A stretch of DNA of 36,735 nt from contig NC_021038.1 of assembly GCF_000210715.1 (NCBI RefSeq), positions 674,921 through 711,655 of the forward strand. The letters run 5' to 3'. This DNA is from Fretibacterium fastidiosum. Lineage in GTDB: Bacteria; Synergistota; Synergistia; Synergistales; Aminobacteriaceae. This document shows positions 19,003 to 27,442 of this stretch, piece by piece. The notes beneath the pieces are model-generated. The model ran no database searches. It worked only from the letters and a program-made list of their open reading frames with translations, and was not told where the DNA came from. Position 1 is the first letter of the stretch. Every line of letters starts with the position of its first letter. The position numbers were made by a program, and so were the translations under genes.

Positions 19003-20163
19003 CTAAAAAAACGACTGACGATAGACGATATTACCGTCTTTAAGCGTCATAAGTGGTACAAATACTTTATTGCCTTGGCAGGACCCACCCCACCAATCAT
19101 AATACACCTCGCTTGTTTTTTGAACGTCCATTAAACAGATATCCGCTGGTTTCCCAACCTCCAAGGTGCCGGCACGGTCCAAAATACCTAGCGCTTTTGC
19201 AGGAGTGTAGGTAACAGCTTTGAGGATGTCCAAGTCCTTCATTCCTGCCGCAGAGTTTACGCACAGAGCATGTATCAGAGAACATCCTGGTTTGACGTAC
19301 ATGCTGTTCCTCACGATATCTGAGCTGATAATATCAGGAAAGAAGTCATCACTATATGCGTTTCTCAGATTTTTAAACGACCAGTGAACGCGCCCATGGC
19401 AGTTATCCATCCAAATACCTCGATCGCGTGCCTGCCTTAGTATGCTGCGAACCTTATTATCTTTGTTAAAAATAGTTTCTCGGTGCGTTTGCATGACATG
19501 CGAAAGGATATCCCCTGTGCGCAGCGCATCCAAGATGGCTTGTAACGTGACATTATCTGGCAAATCGTCATAATGCACGTCTACGATACAGGGAAAACCT
19601 CTTGCCGCTTCAACGTTTTTCGCGATTTCAATAGTGCGCAACAGTGGTTTAATGCCAAAGTCACCTAGGGTCGCACGACACATACGGACCTTCAATCCCC
19701 GAATGACCTCTGGGTATTTTACAGCCAGCTTTATAATTTCGGTTTCGTTGAAGTCCGCCGGGTTGTGATCCTCATCACGCTGAAGGCCACCATTATGAAC
19801 GCCATAAGGAGAAACGTGTATATAGGCCAGTACATTTGTGGTATACCGTACAATATTGTAACGATAAAATCCCTCAAAATTTGTCCAGCCGCTGGTGCCT
19901 GCGTCCACCGCCGTTGTAACACCCATGGGAATGCACAATAAGTCAGCATTAGCACCAATGTTGCTGTTATTGTAATTCAGGTGAACGTGCTCGTCAACTA
20001 ATCCGGGGAGGACGTATTTGCCAGAAGCGTCGATAATAAACCTTGCCTCACTCCCTTCATCTGGTGGTGCAATGAAGCCATCTTTGATGCATATGTTCCT
20101 CTGGCTGGTTTGCATTGTTTGAAAATCAATGACTATCCCGTTCTTGATAATGTGGTCGTACAA
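19003..20163 (-). CDS. Amidohydrolase/deacetylase family metallohydrolase
   Basis: This 386-residue amidohydrolase-superfamily enzyme resembles the dihydroorotase-like PRK09237 group. The metal site shows HVH (H59, H61) after GLVDE, a GLKVRM lysine segment, VDVHYDD, LSHVMQTHRE and a late Asp in ISSDI. The PADICLMDV end with a final beta-sandwich strand is standard. It probably hydrolyses an amide, lactam or acetyl bond in the compound brought in by the TRAP system encoded just upstream; true dihydroorotase activity is unlikely in this context. TTG start behind AAGAGG. Visibly AT-richer than the flanks, like the rest of its operon. Confidence 0.85.
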   Translation of the reverse strand: MYDHIIKNGIVIDFQTMQTSQRNICIKDGFIAPPDEGSEARFIIDASGKYVLPGLVDEHVHLNYNNSNIGANADLLCIPMGVTTAVDAGTSGWTNFEGFYRYNIVRYTTNVLAYIHVSPYGVHNGGLQRDEDHNPADFNETEIIKLAVKYPEVIRGLKVRMCRATLGDFGIKPLLRTIEIAKNVEAARGFPCIVDVHYDDLPDNVTLQAILDALRTGDILSHVMQTHRETIFNKDNKVRSILRQARDRGIWMDNCHGRVHWSFKNLRNAYSDDFFPDIISSDIVRNSMYVKPGCSLIHALCVNSAAGMKDLDILKAVTYTPAKALGILDRAGTLEVGKPADICLMDVQKTSEVYYDWWGGSCQGNKVFVPLMTLKDGNIVYRQSFF

Positions 20164-20186
20164 AACTCAACGCCTCTTTTCTGCTT

Positions 20187-21476
20187 CTAGCGCGCCATCA
20201 TAAGGCGCGGAATCGTTAGCGCGATCTCTGGTATGAAAGACGTTGCCAAAACCATAAGGTACAAAATGATAACGAAAGGCATGGCGTTTCGACTTAGGGT
20301 TGCGATGCTCTGCCCTGTAACGGGCTGTGCCGCGAAAAGGCATAGACCGAAGGGCGGTGTTGCCTGCCCGACGGATAGGTTAAACACGATAATGCACCCC
20401 AAGTGTACGGGGTCAATGCCAAACTTTAAAGCTATAGGATAGACGATTGGTGCGATAATTAAAATGATGGGGCCCGCATCCATAACCATGCCAAGGATAA
20501 GCAGGAGTATGTTGAGTGCCAGAAGAAATTCCGTCTTTGTAGTGATAGCACTTGTTATGGCGTTAGACAACATAACGGGAATGTTATTACGTGTTAATAC
20601 GTAAGAGAACAAAGTCGCCGCCATGATGATCAACATAACGTTAGCCGTCGATTTTACGCTTTCAATCGCGATTTGAATCAATCGCTTCAGTTTTAGCTCA
20701 CGATAGACCCCACATGAGACGAAAAGGCCGTAAATGCACGCTATGGCAGCTGACTCTGTTGGTGTGAAGATGCCAGCGTAAATGCCTCCAAGGACAATAA
20801 TGGGCATCATCAAGGCCCACATGGCGTCCTTCGTCGCATCAAGAAATGCATTGAAGCGAAAGGGAGCTCCTTTTGGCATTTTATGCCGCAATGCATAGAA
20901 ATAGGCATATAGACACATGGCTAAACCACCAAGGAGGCCGGGCAGCACGCCGGACATAAGAAGGCGAGCCACAGACGTGTTTGTCGTTGTACCGTAGACA
21001 ACGAACACGATGCTGGGAGGAATAACAATGCCCAGCGTACCACCGACGACAGGTAACGTTGCAGCATAACCTTTTTTATAGCCATCTTTAACCAGTTCCG
21101 GATAGAAGATGGTGCCGATCGCTGCTGTTGTAGCAACGGACGAGCCAGACAAGGCCGCAAAAAACATACAGGTAATGATTGCAACGATGGACATGCCACC
21201 ACGGATAAAGCTGGTGATAGATTTTGCAAAGGCTATCAGTCGTTTGGCAATACCGCCATGTTGCATGATAGAACCAGCCAGCAGAAAGAAGAATATGGCC
21301 AGCAAGGCATATTTCTCGCTGCCAAGTTCCATCTTCTGAGCGAGAAAAGAGAGAGAAATGCCCGGTATTGACAGACATGCAACCATGCTGGAGAGGGCCA
21401 AGGACCACACTACGGGGACGCCAATCGCTAGAGTAACAGCGAAGCAAAGAGCAAGGAAAAACATGGAAATGGTCAT
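20187..21476 (-). CDS. dctM: TRAP transporter large permease DctM
   Basis: A 429-residue membrane protein of the DctM family, about 12 segments, that couples sodium entry to substrate import. Motifs include GGIAKRLIAFA, ALSGSSVATTAAIGTI, GTLGIVIPPSIVFVVYG, TPTESAAIACIYG and VGQATPPFGLCLF. The start overlaps the dctQ stop as ATGA. The amidohydrolase follows after 23 bases. Confidence 0.92.
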   Translation of the reverse strand: MTISMFFLALCFAVTLAIGVPVVWSLALSSMVACLSIPGISLSFLAQKMELGSEKYALLAIFFFLLAGSIMQHGGIAKRLIAFAKSITSFIRGGMSIVAIITCMFFAALSGSSVATTAAIGTIFYPELVKDGYKKGYAATLPVVGGTLGIVIPPSIVFVVYGTTTNTSVARLLMSGVLPGLLGGLAMCLYAYFYALRHKMPKGAPFRFNAFLDATKDAMWALMMPIIVLGGIYAGIFTPTESAAIACIYGLFVSCGVYRELKLKRLIQIAIESVKSTANVMLIIMAATLFSYVLTRNNIPVMLSNAITSAITTKTEFLLALNILLLILGMVMDAGPIILIIAPIVYPIALKFGIDPVHLGCIIVFNLSVGQATPPFGLCLFAAQPVTGQSIATLSRNAMPFVIILYLMVLATSFIPEIALTIPRLMMAR

Positions 21477-22021
21477 GATTGCGCTTGCTCCATTTCTTTC
21501 TCGGAATTACAAGAAGTTGAAGTGTCGATTCCCATCAATACGCACGTATTTTCAAGAACGTTGATAACTTTATCAAACAGTACCAGCCCAAAGCCCATGG
21601 GAAGCCATAAATAAATGTAAAAATAATTTAGACGAATAGAGGAAAGAAACTGTGGGAATTTACGGGCATGTTTCAGCAATGCGAATCCAGAAACGATAAA
21701 AACTACCAGGGCTACTATGGACAGCGCATCGGTTAGGATATGGAGGGCGGAGTTAGTCCTCTTATTCTTAAATTTCAGGATGTCGACTTTTGTTTCGCTG
21801 TCTGTTTTGACAGCCAGATTTGCGCCAAGCATAATCAAGATGAAGAAGAGAAGAACGCTGACTTGTTCAGACCATGCAAGGCTTGAGTGCAGGACATATC
21901 GGCAAAAAACCTGGGCGCCGTTAATAATCACCATGGCTATGACGCCAAAAAGGATCAATATTTTCTGAATAGAGTACAAAAAATTGTCTGCTTTTTTCAG
22001 TCTAACAAGTAGCTTGAGCAT
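21473..22021 (-). CDS. dctQ: TRAP transporter small permease DctQ
   Basis: A 182-residue four-helix membrane protein. A central AWSEQVSVLLFFILIMLGANLAVKT-like region carries the DctQ family W.EE/SEQ motif. It links the binding protein to DctM. It follows dctP after a gap with a perfect hairpin and overlaps dctM by 4 bases. Confidence 0.88.
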   Translation of the reverse strand: MLKLLVRLKKADNFLYSIQKILILFGVIAMVIINGAQVFCRYVLHSSLAWSEQVSVLLFFILIMLGANLAVKTDSETKVDILKFKNKRTNSALHILTDALSIVALVVFIVSGFALLKHARKFPQFLSSIRLNYFYIYLWLPMGFGLVLFDKVINVLENTCVLMGIDTSTSCNSEKEMEQAQS

Positions 22022-22056
22022 TCTAAAATAGCCCCCCTTCGCTTCCTCTGTTTTGA

Positions 22057-22086
22057 ATCCCTGATGAGGTACACCGCATCAGGGAT
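22057..22086 (-). other. Intercistronic hairpin between dctP and dctQ (AT-rich operon)
   Basis: ATCCCTGATG (22057-22066) and CATCAGGGAT (22077-22086) form a perfect 10-base stem with a 10-base loop. It lies between the binding-protein gene and the permease genes, where partial termination or 3' end protection would give more binding protein than permease. Confidence 0.6.
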
Positions 22087-22119
22087 ATGAACATGAAAGG
22101 ACGCTGTATATGGACGAGA

Positions 22120-23109
22120 TTACCGAATGTTACGGATGCTCTGCACTAGATCGGCATACTCCGGATAGCTGTTGTATACAGAAGCGGTGGCAGCCTGGAG
22201 ATCCGCCTTACTGATTGTTTCAATGAAGGAACACTCTTTTTCTTGAATCAGCGTTTTCAATGCATCAGCGTTAATATCTACAGTCGCCTTACGGAAGATA
22301 GGTGTGCATTCCTTGGCACAGTTGCGGATCAATTCGAGTTGCTCCGAGCTGACTTTTGAGGCAACTTGAGGGGACATCATGAATACAGCTGGAGTAAAGG
22401 CATGTTCTGTCTTGACGATAATGGGATTAACCTCCCAGATGTTGGAGCTTAGCACCTGGGTAAAAGGATTTTCCTCGCCATCGACGGTCCCCTGTTGCAG
22501 GGCAGTGTACAGTTCGCCCCAATCCATAGGAACGGCATCAGCACCTAAGGCCTGAAATAGGGCTTGGTGGATCGCAGACTGCATGGTGCGAATACGAAAG
22601 CCTTTTAGATCCCCGATACTGTTAATCGGGTGTTTTTTTGAGGTCGTGACGTTGCGGAATCCAAGCCCCCACCATGCTAGAGCCTCTATGCCATTGTCTG
22701 CCAAGGCGCTGGTCAATTGGGTTCCGACCTCCCCGTCTAGCGTTTGCCATACGTGCTCATAATCCTCGAACAAGAAAGGCAGGTCAAAAATGGAAACCGT
22801 ATGGCAGAAGTTTGCTATAAAGGTACTGGCTGCGGGGGCCAGATCGATCGTACCACTTTGGACGCCAACGACGTATTCTGACACGGTCCCCAATTGCCCA
22901 TTAGGAAAGATATCTACGATAATTGAACCATTGGACCTCTGCTCAAGCACATTCTTGAATTCAGTCATGCAAGTCCCGAAGAGGCTCCCCTCCGGTGTAT
23001 CTGCATGGGCCAACGTAAGGTGTATCGCGTCAGCAGCCTCAGTTGCAGGACATACAGCAGTCATGAAAGCAATCGCCAAAATTACCGTGCTAAATTTCCA
23101 TCTTATCAT
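22120..23109 (-). CDS. dctP: TRAP transporter substrate-binding protein DctP
   Basis: A 329-residue DctP-family protein with a signal peptide ending near ATEAA. The mature protein has IHLTLAHADTPEG, then GFRIRTMQSAIHQ with the carboxylate-binding Arg, and VPMDWGELYTALQQGTVDGEENP, all family hallmarks. AGGAGGGG precedes the ATG. It is the first gene of the AT-richer operon. In the 66 bases to the LarA-like gene upstream I could not assign a promoter with confidence. Confidence 0.92.
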   Translation of the reverse strand: MIRWKFSTVILAIAFMTAVCPATEAADAIHLTLAHADTPEGSLFGTCMTEFKNVLEQRSNGSIIVDIFPNGQLGTVSEYVVGVQSGTIDLAPAASTFIANFCHTVSIFDLPFLFEDYEHVWQTLDGEVGTQLTSALADNGIEALAWWGLGFRNVTTSKKHPINSIGDLKGFRIRTMQSAIHQALFQALGADAVPMDWGELYTALQQGTVDGEENPFTQVLSSNIWEVNPIIVKTEHAFTPAVFMMSPQVASKVSSEQLELIRNCAKECTPIFRKATVDINADALKTLIQEKECSFIETISKADLQAATASVYNSYPEYADLVQSIRNIR

Positions 23110-23175
23110 GAGAGTCCCCTCCTCAAGTTTCTACTGTAAATTTTTATGTTGAAATCAGCATGCCAGCATAGGTGC

Positions 23176-24468
23176 TCACGCAAGGTCCAGCAGGTTCCCT
23201 ATCCCGTCAAATCGAAGGGGTTGGGGGTCTCCAAGGACCTCCATGCCCTCCGTCGCCCTCGCTTCGTCCATGAGCGCCTCGGAGATCATGACGGAGGCGA
23301 GCGACAGCGTGTTCTTGATGTAGACGACCCGGACCCGTGCCCTGTCCACCCCGGTCAGGGTTTTGATGGCTGCCTGGATAGCGAGCCGGTCGTCCTCCAG
23401 CACCATCGGGATCTTGCCGACCTCCAGCACCGTGGAGGTGAGCATGTTGAGATAGGTCGCGTTCGTCGCGAGTTTTTCGAAGGCTCGGAGCGTGGTCACG
23501 TCCGCCTTCCCCAGGCCGATAAAGCTGCCGTGGCTCTCCTGGGAGATGTCCAGCACCACGACGCGCTGTTTTTTGATGCCGCCCGAGGCGTAGGGGGTGC
23601 CGAACGTCCCCGTCACGTTGGGGTCCATGCCGCTTCCGGAAAAGTTCTTGCCGATCTCCCGAACCACCAGGACGTCCGTCTCCGGAAGGAGGATGCGGGG
23701 CATCCGCCCCCGCGCGTACTCCAGAAGTTCCGGCTCCCTCGCGAAGATATTCTCCGCGGGGAGGACTTCGATCCGGCACGTTTCGTCAAACTCGTTCTCG
23801 ATTAGCCCAACCCCGAAGACGACGTTACAGTGGTCAAAGACGACCCGGGCGTACTGTGGAAGACGCTTGCCCATCGCGCCGAAGCCCGACCGATGGAGCG
23901 AGTCCGCCCCCTCCCGCTTGCCCATGCCGATTGCCATCATCTTGACGAGGCCGGACTCGTAGGGGCCGCGGAAGGCCGTGTGGGGCTTGATTCGTCCCAC
24001 CACGATGACGGCGTCGGCGTCGTGGGCAAACCGGTCCACGCACACCTCGTCACCGTTGTCCAGCTGTCCCACCCGGACGGTCTCCATGCTGGAGAAGATC
24101 CGGCACCCACAGGCTGCCTCGGTGATGCCGTAGCCCTCCAGGATCGCCATCTGCCCCTCGGCGGTGGCCCCTCCGTGGCTGCCCATCGCCGGGATGATCC
24201 AAGGCGTCGCGCCGCACCCTCTGACGAACGCGGCCAGCTCCCGGAGGACGACAGGCATGTTGGAAACCTGGCGGCTGCTGCCCGTCAGGACCACCTTCAT
24301 CCCAGGCTGGATACGGCGCATCAGGTCCTCGCGCATCAGTTTTCCCCGGAGGCAGGAGGAAACGTCCGAAATCCCGTCCCTCTTGAACCTCTGCCGAACC
24401 GTCAGCATTTTCGGGAGGTTCACCGTCCTCAGCACCTCGCGCAACGCAGATTGTTCCTGAATTTTCAC
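23176..24468 (-). CDS. LarA-like (Lar_N domain) protein, putative racemase
   Basis: About 430 residues related to nickel-pincer lactate racemase LarA and the wider DUF2088 family. The N-terminal domain runs through VVLTGSSRQVSNMPVVLREL and IPAMGSHGGAT; the middle has VVGRIKPHTAFRGPYESGLVKMMAIGMGKREGADSLH, with His and Lys where LarA has metal/cofactor ligands, though spacing differs from true LarA. It may therefore racemise or epimerise another 2-hydroxy acid. The ORF opens at 24624, but GTG 24468 sits 7 bases behind AAGGAGG and fits the family start. It follows the hydroxyacid dehydrogenase by 41 bases and is last in the C4-acid operon. Confidence 0.75.
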   Translation of the reverse strand: MKIQEQSALREVLRTVNLPKMLTVRQRFKRDGISDVSSCLRGKLMREDLMRRIQPGMKVVLTGSSRQVSNMPVVLRELAAFVRGCGATPWIIPAMGSHGGATAEGQMAILEGYGITEAACGCRIFSSMETVRVGQLDNGDEVCVDRFAHDADAVIVVGRIKPHTAFRGPYESGLVKMMAIGMGKREGADSLHRSGFGAMGKRLPQYARVVFDHCNVVFGVGLIENEFDETCRIEVLPAENIFAREPELLEYARGRMPRILLPETDVLVVREIGKNFSGSGMDPNVTGTFGTPYASGGIKKQRVVVLDISQESHGSFIGLGKADVTTLRAFEKLATNATYLNMLTSTVLEVGKIPMVLEDDRLAIQAAIKTLTGVDRARVRVVYIKNTLSLASVMISEALMDEARATEGMEVLGDPQPLRFDGIGNLLDLA

Positions 24469-24509
24469 GCTGCCGCCTCCTTTTGCGCCGGTTTTGTCGG
24501 TGCGACGGC

Positions 24510-25505
24510 CTAGTCGGCCTCGGCCCAGTCCCTGCCCGCCCAGATCGGGTGGTCGTACACTGATCGGTCCGCCACGTGGGGCCACTTTTTGCCGCTGCAG
24601 ACGGCGAGGCATCCCCGGACGCACATCTGCGCCATCTTGACGACGGCCTCGCGCGTCTGTGCAGCGGAGTGGGGGCTCAGGATGAGGTTGGGACAGTGCA
24701 GCAGGGGGTCGTCCGGCTTCGGCGGCTCGTGGCAGTAGACGTCCGTACCGGCTCCGGCGATGACGCCGTCCTTCAGTGCGCGGACCAGGTCGCCCTCATC
24801 GATGATACCGCCGCGACTGCAGTTGATGATGAGGGCCGTCCTCTTCATCGAGGCGAGCTGCCTCGCTCCGATCATCCCGCGGGTCTCGTTGGTCAGGGGC
24901 ACGTGGATCGTCACGACGTCCGCCCGCTTCAGCAGGTCTTCGTAGTCGGCGCAGTACAGGGCCCCCAGCGCCTCGATTTTGTCACGGCTCAGGAAGGGGT
25001 CGTAGCCGATCAGCTTCATGCCGCAGCCCCGACAGATCGTCGCCACCTCGCGACCAATGGCGCCCATGCCGACGATGCCCACCGTCTTGCCCTCCAGCTC
25101 AAAGGCCTTGCCAGCCCCTCGAATCTCCCAGTTCCCGGCGCACATCTCGTTCTGTGCCTCCACCAGGTTTTTTGAGAGGGCGAACATCATGGCGACCGCG
25201 TGTTCGGCTACGCTCCGATTGTTGGCGCCCGGCGTGAGCACCACCGGGATGCCGCGCTCGCTGGCCTTCTTCACGTCCACGGTGTCGTAGCCGACGCCGG
25301 TCCGCCCGATGACCTTCAGCCGCGGGCTGTGCTCAATGGCGTTCGCGTCGCACCTGGCGATGCGGACGATCAAGGCGTCCGCGTCCTGAAGGACGTCGAG
25401 GTAGCGGTTGGGGTCCGGATCGTCCGCCACGTGGACGTCGATTGCCCCCATCTTGAGGAGTTCCATCCCCTCAGGACAAAGAGCCTGAGTGAGTACGAAT
25501 TTCAT
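24510..25505 (-). CDS. D-2-hydroxyacid dehydrogenase (SerA-like)
   Basis: A 331-residue NAD-dependent 2-hydroxyacid dehydrogenase. The Rossmann motif is GIVGMGAIG, catalytic Arg in INCSRGGIID, Glu in the CHEPP segment, and His in LSPHSAAQT; GRTGVGYDTVD and TPGANNRSVAEHA complete the family pattern. It lacks the C-terminal ACT domain of long SerA forms, so a catabolic role on an imported or epimerised 2-hydroxy acid is more likely than serine synthesis. GAGGG precedes the ATG. It lies between dctM and the LarA-like gene. Confidence 0.9.
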   Translation of the reverse strand: MKFVLTQALCPEGMELLKMGAIDVHVADDPDPNRYLDVLQDADALIVRIARCDANAIEHSPRLKVIGRTGVGYDTVDVKKASERGIPVVLTPGANNRSVAEHAVAMMFALSKNLVEAQNEMCAGNWEIRGAGKAFELEGKTVGIVGMGAIGREVATICRGCGMKLIGYDPFLSRDKIEALGALYCADYEDLLKRADVVTIHVPLTNETRGMIGARQLASMKRTALIINCSRGGIIDEGDLVRALKDGVIAGAGTDVYCHEPPKPDDPLLHCPNLILSPHSAAQTREAVVKMAQMCVRGCLAVCSGKKWPHVADRSVYDHPIWAGRDWAEAD

Positions 25506-25589
25506 ACCAGATCCCTCGATTCTGCTTTTGCGCTTAATTCAATATTTAGGCTTTACCGCCTCCCTCGGAGGGGGAAGCTCCTCCTGACC

Positions 25590-26888
25590 TCAGCGCACCC
25601 CGTAAAGCAGGTTGGGTAGCCAGGTGGAGAGGAAGGGAACGTAGGTCATCAGCATTAAGATGATAATTAAGAGAGCGTAGAACACGCGGCACTCCCTGAT
25701 GAAATCACCGGTGGTGCAACGGGTCACGCCGCAGGTGACGAACATGAGGTTCCCCATGGGAGGCGTGATGGAGCCGATAGCCATGTTAAAGATGAATATC
25801 ATGCCAAAATGCACGGGGTCAATGCCGAAGGCTACCGCCACCGGGGCTAGCATAGGAGCCAGCACGATCTGCGCCGCCGTGGCTTCCACGAACATCCCCA
25901 CCGCCAGCAGGAAAACGTTCACGGCGAGGAGAAACACGTACTTGTTGTGGCAGAGCGCGATGAGCTCCGCCGTCATGGTCTGGGGGATGTTCTCCCAGGT
26001 TAGAATCCAGCTGAAGCAGGTGGCTGCCCCTACGATCAACATGATGGAGGCGGTGGTGGCTACAGTTTCCTTGATGCAGGTCAAAATGTTGTCCAGGCGG
26101 ATTTCCTGGTAGAGGATGCCCAGCAGGAGGGCGTAGAAGATGGCGATGGACCCGGCCTCAGTGGGGGTGAAGATGCCCATGCGAATGCCGCCGATGATGA
26201 TGATGGGGAGGCACAGGGGCAGGAACGCGGGCTTGAAGGCCTCCCAGAGCTCGTAGATGGTGGCGCGCCTCTCGGAGAGGCGGGGGATGCCGTTCTTCCT
26301 GGAGAAGCGGGATACGATGATCATCATGGCAGCGCATAACACCGCCGCAGGTAGAATACCGGCCACGAACAGGCGGCCGATGGAGGTGCCTGTGATGGAC
26401 CCGTAGATAATGGCGGCGATTCCCGGCGGGATCAGGGGCGTGATCATGGAGGATGCCGCAGTGATGGCGGAGGCGAAGCCATTGGAGTAGCCTGCTTTGC
26501 GCATCTCTGGAACCAAGAGCTGTGCTTCCATGGCGGCGTCTGCCAGGGAAGAGCCGGACATACCTCCCATGAGGGTGGAGAGGGTGATGTTCACCTGGCC
26601 CAGTCCGCCGTACATGTGCTGGGTCAGGACCTTGCAGAACTGGAGCATACGCCCGGTGATGCCGCAGTAGTTCATCAAAACCCCTGTGGCCACGAAGAAT
26701 GGGATGGCCAGCATGGTCACGGACTGCATGCCGCTGATGATGCGTTGGGTGGCCATCATGGCCGTGAAGCCGGTGTCTGGGGCGGAGACGAAGTAGGCGA
26801 TGCAGGCGCCCACCACGGAGGCAAAAACGGGGACGTTGGCGAAGAGCAGCACGAGCATAATGGCTGCCGATAGGGCGATAGGTGACAT
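25590..26888 (-). CDS. dctM: TRAP transporter large permease DctM
   Basis: A 432-residue 12-segment permease with family motifs GGMSGSSLADAAMEAQLLVPEM, PLIPPGIAAIIYG, TPTEAGSIAIFYALLLG and IGSITPPMGNLMF. It forms one importer with the dctQ and dctP genes just upstream; stop and start share one base with dctQ (TAATG). GC-rich like the rest of the operon, unlike the second DctM at 20187-21476, so the two systems have different histories. Confidence 0.93.
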   Translation of the reverse strand: MSPIALSAAIMLVLLFANVPVFASVVGACIAYFVSAPDTGFTAMMATQRIISGMQSVTMLAIPFFVATGVLMNYCGITGRMLQFCKVLTQHMYGGLGQVNITLSTLMGGMSGSSLADAAMEAQLLVPEMRKAGYSNGFASAITAASSMITPLIPPGIAAIIYGSITGTSIGRLFVAGILPAAVLCAAMMIIVSRFSRKNGIPRLSERRATIYELWEAFKPAFLPLCLPIIIIGGIRMGIFTPTEAGSIAIFYALLLGILYQEIRLDNILTCIKETVATTASIMLIVGAATCFSWILTWENIPQTMTAELIALCHNKYVFLLAVNVFLLAVGMFVEATAAQIVLAPMLAPVAVAFGIDPVHFGMIFIFNMAIGSITPPMGNLMFVTCGVTRCTTGDFIRECRVFYALLIIILMLMTYVPFLSTWLPNLLYGVR

Positions 26889-27385
26889 TATGCCTCAGCT
26901 CCTTCCTCTTGCGCAGCTTCCCTGTTCCGGAGGAATTTGTCCCAGGCTATAAGGCTGTACTGGATGATCATCAGCACGCACCCGATGGGAACCGCCAAAT
27001 CAATGAGGCTGTAGCTGATCTTGAAATAGGGTGTAACCTTCTTCGTTACGGACATCATCAGCTGATAGCCTCCCTTTGTAAGGTAGGCCAGGACCAGGAC
27101 CGTGATGAGATAGTCCACGATGTCCAGGATACACCGGGCCCTGGGGCTGAGGCGCACGGCGATCAGGTCGATGCTGACCTGACTGCCCGTGCGGAAGGCG
27201 ACGCTGCCACCGAAGAAGATCGTCCAAATGAAGAAGAATATCTGCATCTCCTCCATCCAAGCGAAGGGTCGTCCCATCACCTTCCGCATGAAGACACCGG
27301 CCACCGTCATCACCACGATGAGCACCAGTCCCACGCCGGCGACCAACGTGTCCAGGTTCAAAAGTGCGTTCAGTGTCTTTTTCAT
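26888..27385 (-). CDS. dctQ: TRAP transporter small permease DctQ
   Basis: A 165-residue four-helix protein with the DctQ pattern FAWMEEMQIFFFIWTIFFGG and a FRTGSQVSIDL loop. It bridges DctP and DctM. A hairpin fills the 57-base gap to dctP. Confidence 0.9.
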   Translation of the reverse strand: MKKTLNALLNLDTLVAGVGLVLIVVMTVAGVFMRKVMGRPFAWMEEMQIFFFIWTIFFGGSVAFRTGSQVSIDLIAVRLSPRARCILDIVDYLITVLVLAYLTKGGYQLMMSVTKKVTPYFKISYSLIDLAVPIGCVLMIIQYSLIAWDKFLRNREAAQEEGAEA

Positions 27386-27401
27386 GTCGACTCCTCTGTC
27401 A

Positions 27402-27435
27402 TCAGGAGGAGCGGGCGTGCCGCCGCCCCTCCTGA
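27402..27435 (-). other. Intercistronic hairpin between dctP and dctQ (C4-acid operon)
   Basis: TCAGGAGG (27402-27409) pairs with CCTCCTGA (27428-27435); one mismatch further in, the stem continues through GC pairs. It occupies the same place in the operon as the hairpin at 22057-22086 but has an unrelated sequence. Confidence 0.6.
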
Positions 27436-27442
27436 CCGATCC

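Noticed and set aside
24469-24624. N-terminal extension of the LarA-like protein (about 52 residues)
   Set aside because: Arg/Gly-rich sequence overlapping the dehydrogenase 3' end, with no family similarity; a strong AAGGAGG lies directly before the GTG at 24468.
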